NCBI GenBank assembly: GCA_963693365.1
Contig: CAVNZM010000013.1
Coordinates: forward strand, 5,642,001-5,706,000
From: Amoebidium appalachense
Lineage: Eukaryota; Ichthyosporea
Length of the DNA stretch: 64,000 bases
Reading direction: 5' to 3'
Shown: positions 61,661 to 64,000 of the stretch, in pieces
Position numbering within the stretch: position 1 is the first letter of the stretch
Layout: every line of letters starts with the position of its first letter
The notes under the pieces: generated by a model
What the model was told of the DNA's origin: nothing
Database searches by the model: none
The model's input: the letters and a program-made list of their open reading frames with translations, nothing else
Position numbers and translations under genes: made by a program

Positions 61661-62477
61661 AGGGGAGGTTAGAATGCGTACAGAGTGTGACTTACGGTAC
61701 CCATTTGCGACAGACAACGAAATACAGAAGTTTGTTCGTCTCTCCTCTTTTTTTTTGGGGGGGGGGGGGGGGGGGGGGGGGGGGAGGGGGGGGGGGGGGG
61801 GGGGGGGGGGGCTAGACTAAGTACAGAGCACGAGGCAAAAATTCACTACTCAAAACGTCATGCAAAGAACACACCAAGAGCATGCATCATAAGCAGAGCC
61901 CTAAGTTATTTTTTTATTTTTTTTATTTTTTTTTCCCTTTCTTTTTTTTCTTTCTTTCTTTCCTATTTCTTTTTTTTTTTTTTTTTGGGGGGGGGGGGGG
62001 GGGAAGGGGGGGAGCAGGGCAAGGAGTCATCCAAACCACCGAGCTTCGACCCATTCATTTAAAACCTTAAACCTAAGGAGAGGGGGAGGGGCTGAAGGGG
62101 GAATACGAGGGTAGAGAGTGGAAAGAAGGGGAGGAAGACAAGGCCTCATGATATTGTAAATGAAGTCGTGTGTGCACCCACTCACGAGCCACACTTTTCT
62201 CGCTAACGGTGTCGTACTGTGACAGTTGGTTGTGTGGATGGGGGAGAATGAGAGATGTGGTAGGCAGCGCTTGTAGTTGCGACAATGAGGAGGATTGCAT
62301 TGATGCGGGAGAGGGGAGGAGCTGCAGGTAAGAGCCAAGGAGAGGAAATGAGGGGGGAGGGGGGGGGGGGAGGGGGGAGGAAAGGATGTGCACACGTGCG
62401 GGGCGTGTGTGCCCGTGCACACCAGTGTGTGTGCGCACGTGTGTGTGCGCGCACACACACACGTGTGTGTGTGTGTG

Positions 62478-62521
<44 letters not shown>

Positions 62522-62598
62522 TGCGTGTGTGTGTGTGTGTGCGTGTGTGTCACGGTGTCCCGGTTATCTCTTTCTCTCTATCTCTCTCCGTGTGTGTG

Positions 62599-62629
<31 letters not shown>

Positions 62630-62926
62630 TACGTGTCTGTCTGTGTGTGTGTGTGTCTGTGTGTGTGTGTGTCTGTGTGTGTGTGCGTGTGTGTGTGTAA
62701 GCTTGTGTGTGCGTGTCTACATTTGTTCATTCGTGTGTGTAGAAGGGAAGAAAGGGGGGAGGGGGGGGGGGGGGGGGGGGGAGGTCCGGTTACTCGACAC
62801 AACACGGCTTGATTCCTCACATCCAGCCCCACGGAAGGCACTAAGGGTGAGGGTGGGTACGCCAGGTGCCTTCACGTCTATCGTCCAGTCCTTAACATAG
62901 TTCACTGAGACGGGCGGGTTGGGAGG
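58704..62926 (-). CDS. Tentative type I membrane protein, multi-exon
   Basis: The terminal exon 59006-58704 (acceptor ACACACACAG, phase 0) encodes 100 residues: a Cys-containing start, an N-glycosylation site (NAT), a Thr/Asn-rich stalk, then the hydrophobic helix VVGGWVGIVCGVVAVVLCA and a short RGYVG tail before the stop. Upstream candidates are 61455-61253 (phase 1 to 0; HRHDESYHLLVGTPS, then IAYAGVVVRNGVVALGWFVDD), 62216-62186 (phase 0 to 1; YDTVSEKSVA, donor GTGAGT) and one starting at 62926 (after TTTTTCCCCAG; PPNPPVSVNYVKDW then VPTLTLSAF) whose 3' end is unclear. The pattern fits a surface protein with a beta-rich ectodomain, stalk and one transmembrane segment. No family is recognised. 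The terminal exon is the best supported part; the joins are hypotheses. Confidence 0.4.
59365..59740. repeat. Poly(G), (TG)n and (TGCG)n block
   Basis: G-rich 59390-59460, TG repeat 59524-59602 and TGCG repeat 59603-59702. It lies in the proposed intron between 61253 and 59006. Confidence 0.85.
59770..61010. other. Unexplained stretch with GGCCCGGCC motifs and two (TG)n tracts
   Basis: Unique AT-rich sequence 59780-60200 and 60900-61010 flanks (TG)n at 60284-60374 and 60473-60535. GC palindromes such as CCCGGCCCGGGCCGGG (60199), GGCCCGGCCCG (60655) and CGGGCCGGGCCGG (60865) recur. CAATTTCAGACC occurs at both 59798 and 60161. This looks like an old dispersed element, but no coding domain is visible. 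Confidence 0.35.
61080..62010. repeat. Dense poly(G) and T-G composite tracts
   Basis: Poly(G) at 61084-61098, 61129-61149, 61501-61521, 61629-61660 and 61757-61810. T-G composites lie at 61490-61520, 61747-61790 and 61968-62003. Only the exon-like patch at 61253-61455 and short unique patches interrupt them. Confidence 0.85.
62360..62780. repeat. (TG)n and (TC)n compound microsatellites
   Basis: TG/CG alternating sequence 62385-62480, (TC)n 62482-62517, TG repeats 62519-62550 and 62589-62700, and poly(G) 62760-62782. Confidence 0.85.
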
Positions 62927-63221
62927 CTGGGGAAAAACCATGGCAATGTAAACACCACCAAACCACCCAGTTAGAATAACTCCTACATATATCTCACTCG
63001 GTTAGTCCTGCCATATTGATTACAGCAGTAGCCTTCGCAAATATATTCCTGAGCTGTTGCTGTACTATACTTCTCAATGCCTCTACGGGTACCCGCAAAA
63101 AAGATGAAACCCGTCTCCAAGGCAGAACTATCCTCTTTCTACAAGGCTTGAAGCAAAGTCTAATCGCTGATATCAAAATTCAATGTATAAATCATTTGCC
63201 GCATTCACGCACGCACGTGCC

Positions 63222-63254
<33 letters not shown>

Positions 63255-63333
63255 ACGTGCGTGCGTGCGTGTTTTTATTTTTTGTTTTTACTTTTTTTGC
63301 CGGGGGGAGGGGGGGGGGGGGGGGGGGGGGGAG

Positions 63334-63529
63334 GGCTGATCGGCGGAAGGTGTATACCTTTGGGATTGGTATGGCTATATTTGGCCTCATGCTTGTGTCG
63401 GGGGCCTTGGGAGGTTCAATGGCCTTTAGCAGCTCCTCGAGATATACTTGCTGGTGGATAGACGGGTTAGTACACTACATGTCAAGCGGATTACATCTCT
63501 ACACAATGCTGGATGCAGCAAATAATTGA
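63334..63529 (+). CDS. Possible terminal exon of a multispanning membrane protein
   Basis: After a poly(G) tract ending in AG, an open frame reads ADRRKVYTFGIGMAIFGLML, then VSGALGGSMAF, SSRYTCWWIDGLVHY and LYTMLDAANN before a TGA at 63527-63529. It contains one clear hydrophobic helix and perhaps a second. The amino-acid make-up is unlike the repeat-derived frames around it. There is no start codon with context and no recognised family, and the acceptor is unusual (purine-rich). Confidence 0.25.
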
Positions 63530-63846
63530 GGTAGATTCGGGCAGACTTAAATTATGGTGGACGTACAACCGTTGAAATAGAATGGGAATTCCAGTTCAGA
63601 GAAAAATAACCACGCTTAATTGTCCGCGTGTGTTTGTTTTAGACCTCGCAGGCTATGTATATATCTTTTCTCCCCTGAATGCCCTCTCAGACCCAATACT
63701 CAATAACCCCGTTTTTTTCACTCCCGCTATTGTTTCCCCCTTTTTTTCGCTTTAAATCCTTTATGAGCGTACGGGTCCCCTTTATTTGGGCAGGGACCGA
63801 TGTCTACTTCTTATCTGTTTAACTAAACCCAGGCACAGATTTGCAC

Positions 63847-63847
<1 letters not shown>

Positions 63848-63893
<46 letters not shown>
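63848..63893. repeat. Poly(C)46
   Basis: Uninterrupted run of about 46 C followed by CACACACAC. Flanking sequence to the window end is unique AT-rich DNA with no supported gene. Confidence 0.9.
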
Positions 63894-63894
<1 letters not shown>

Positions 63895-64000
63895 ACACAC
63901 ACACTCCCCTGCCCATGTCTTTACAGTGTTTTAATACTTCGGGACTTTTATTTCGTTTCAACGACCCGAGCATTGAATTACCTGGCTCTCCGAGTCCTGG

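Noticed and set aside
62994-63176. Overlapping frames on both strands (…VEALRSIVQQQLRNIF… / …ILFLQGLKQSLIADIK…)
   Set aside because: The plus-strand peptide faintly recalls a retrotransposon gag, but it is too short and lacks flanking domains, so neither strand can be chosen.

Overview
This is a window of a repeat-choked eukaryotic nuclear genome. Genes have canonical GT..AG introns (donors such as GTAAGT, GTATGT and GTGAGT), TATA boxes, clustered CCAAT boxes and AATAAA signals. Long poly(G)/poly(C), (TG/CA)n, (GA)n and poly(T)-poly(G) tracts fill introns and intergenic DNA, and most long open frames here are translations of those tracts. A single-celled eukaryote is plausible from the gene content (sugar-transporter and GH15 genes without introns, Cys-module proteins), but the lineage cannot be fixed from the sequence.

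Left part (0.7-25.4 kb): a Cys-module protein gene on the minus strand (4590 down to 731, four proposed exons). Next is a poly(ADP-ribose) glycohydrolase (PARG) gene on the minus strand, rebuilt here from 17 exons between 21090 and 7225; every junction keeps phase and the joined frame gives 741 residues. Head to head with it lies a plus-strand gene (22582-25367, two exons, 599 residues) that fuses six Cys/His modules to a PARP-like ADP-ribosyltransferase domain. About 1.5 kb with five CCAAT boxes separates the two starts. An ADP-ribose eraser and a probable writer thus share one promoter region.

Middle part (27-57 kb): an intronless divergent pair, a GH15/phosphorylase-kinase-like protein (minus, 29309-30754) and a GPH/SLC45-type sugar transporter (plus, 32016-33413). 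It is repeated in inverted orientation at 50260-54234. The second transporter is intact and nearly identical, while the second GH15 copy has two frameshifts. Related CACGTG minisatellites lie outside both copies (27.76-27.97 and 55.81-56.22 kb). Between the copies lie an ankyrin-repeat gene on the minus strand (46587 to at least 37379, many exons of 60-130 nt, N terminus MGQKLS) and a tentative plus-strand gene ending at 50081.

Right part (57-64 kb): a decayed fragment of the Cys-module/PARP-like gene, a tentative type I membrane-protein gene on the minus strand (62926 to 58704), a diverged AT-rich stretch with GGCCCGGCC motifs, and a possible terminal exon on the plus strand at 63334-63529.

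Exon calls were made by eye from reading frame, phase and splice sites. The PARG, PARP-like, GH15, transporter and ankyrin calls are well supported. The other multi-exon models are hypotheses.
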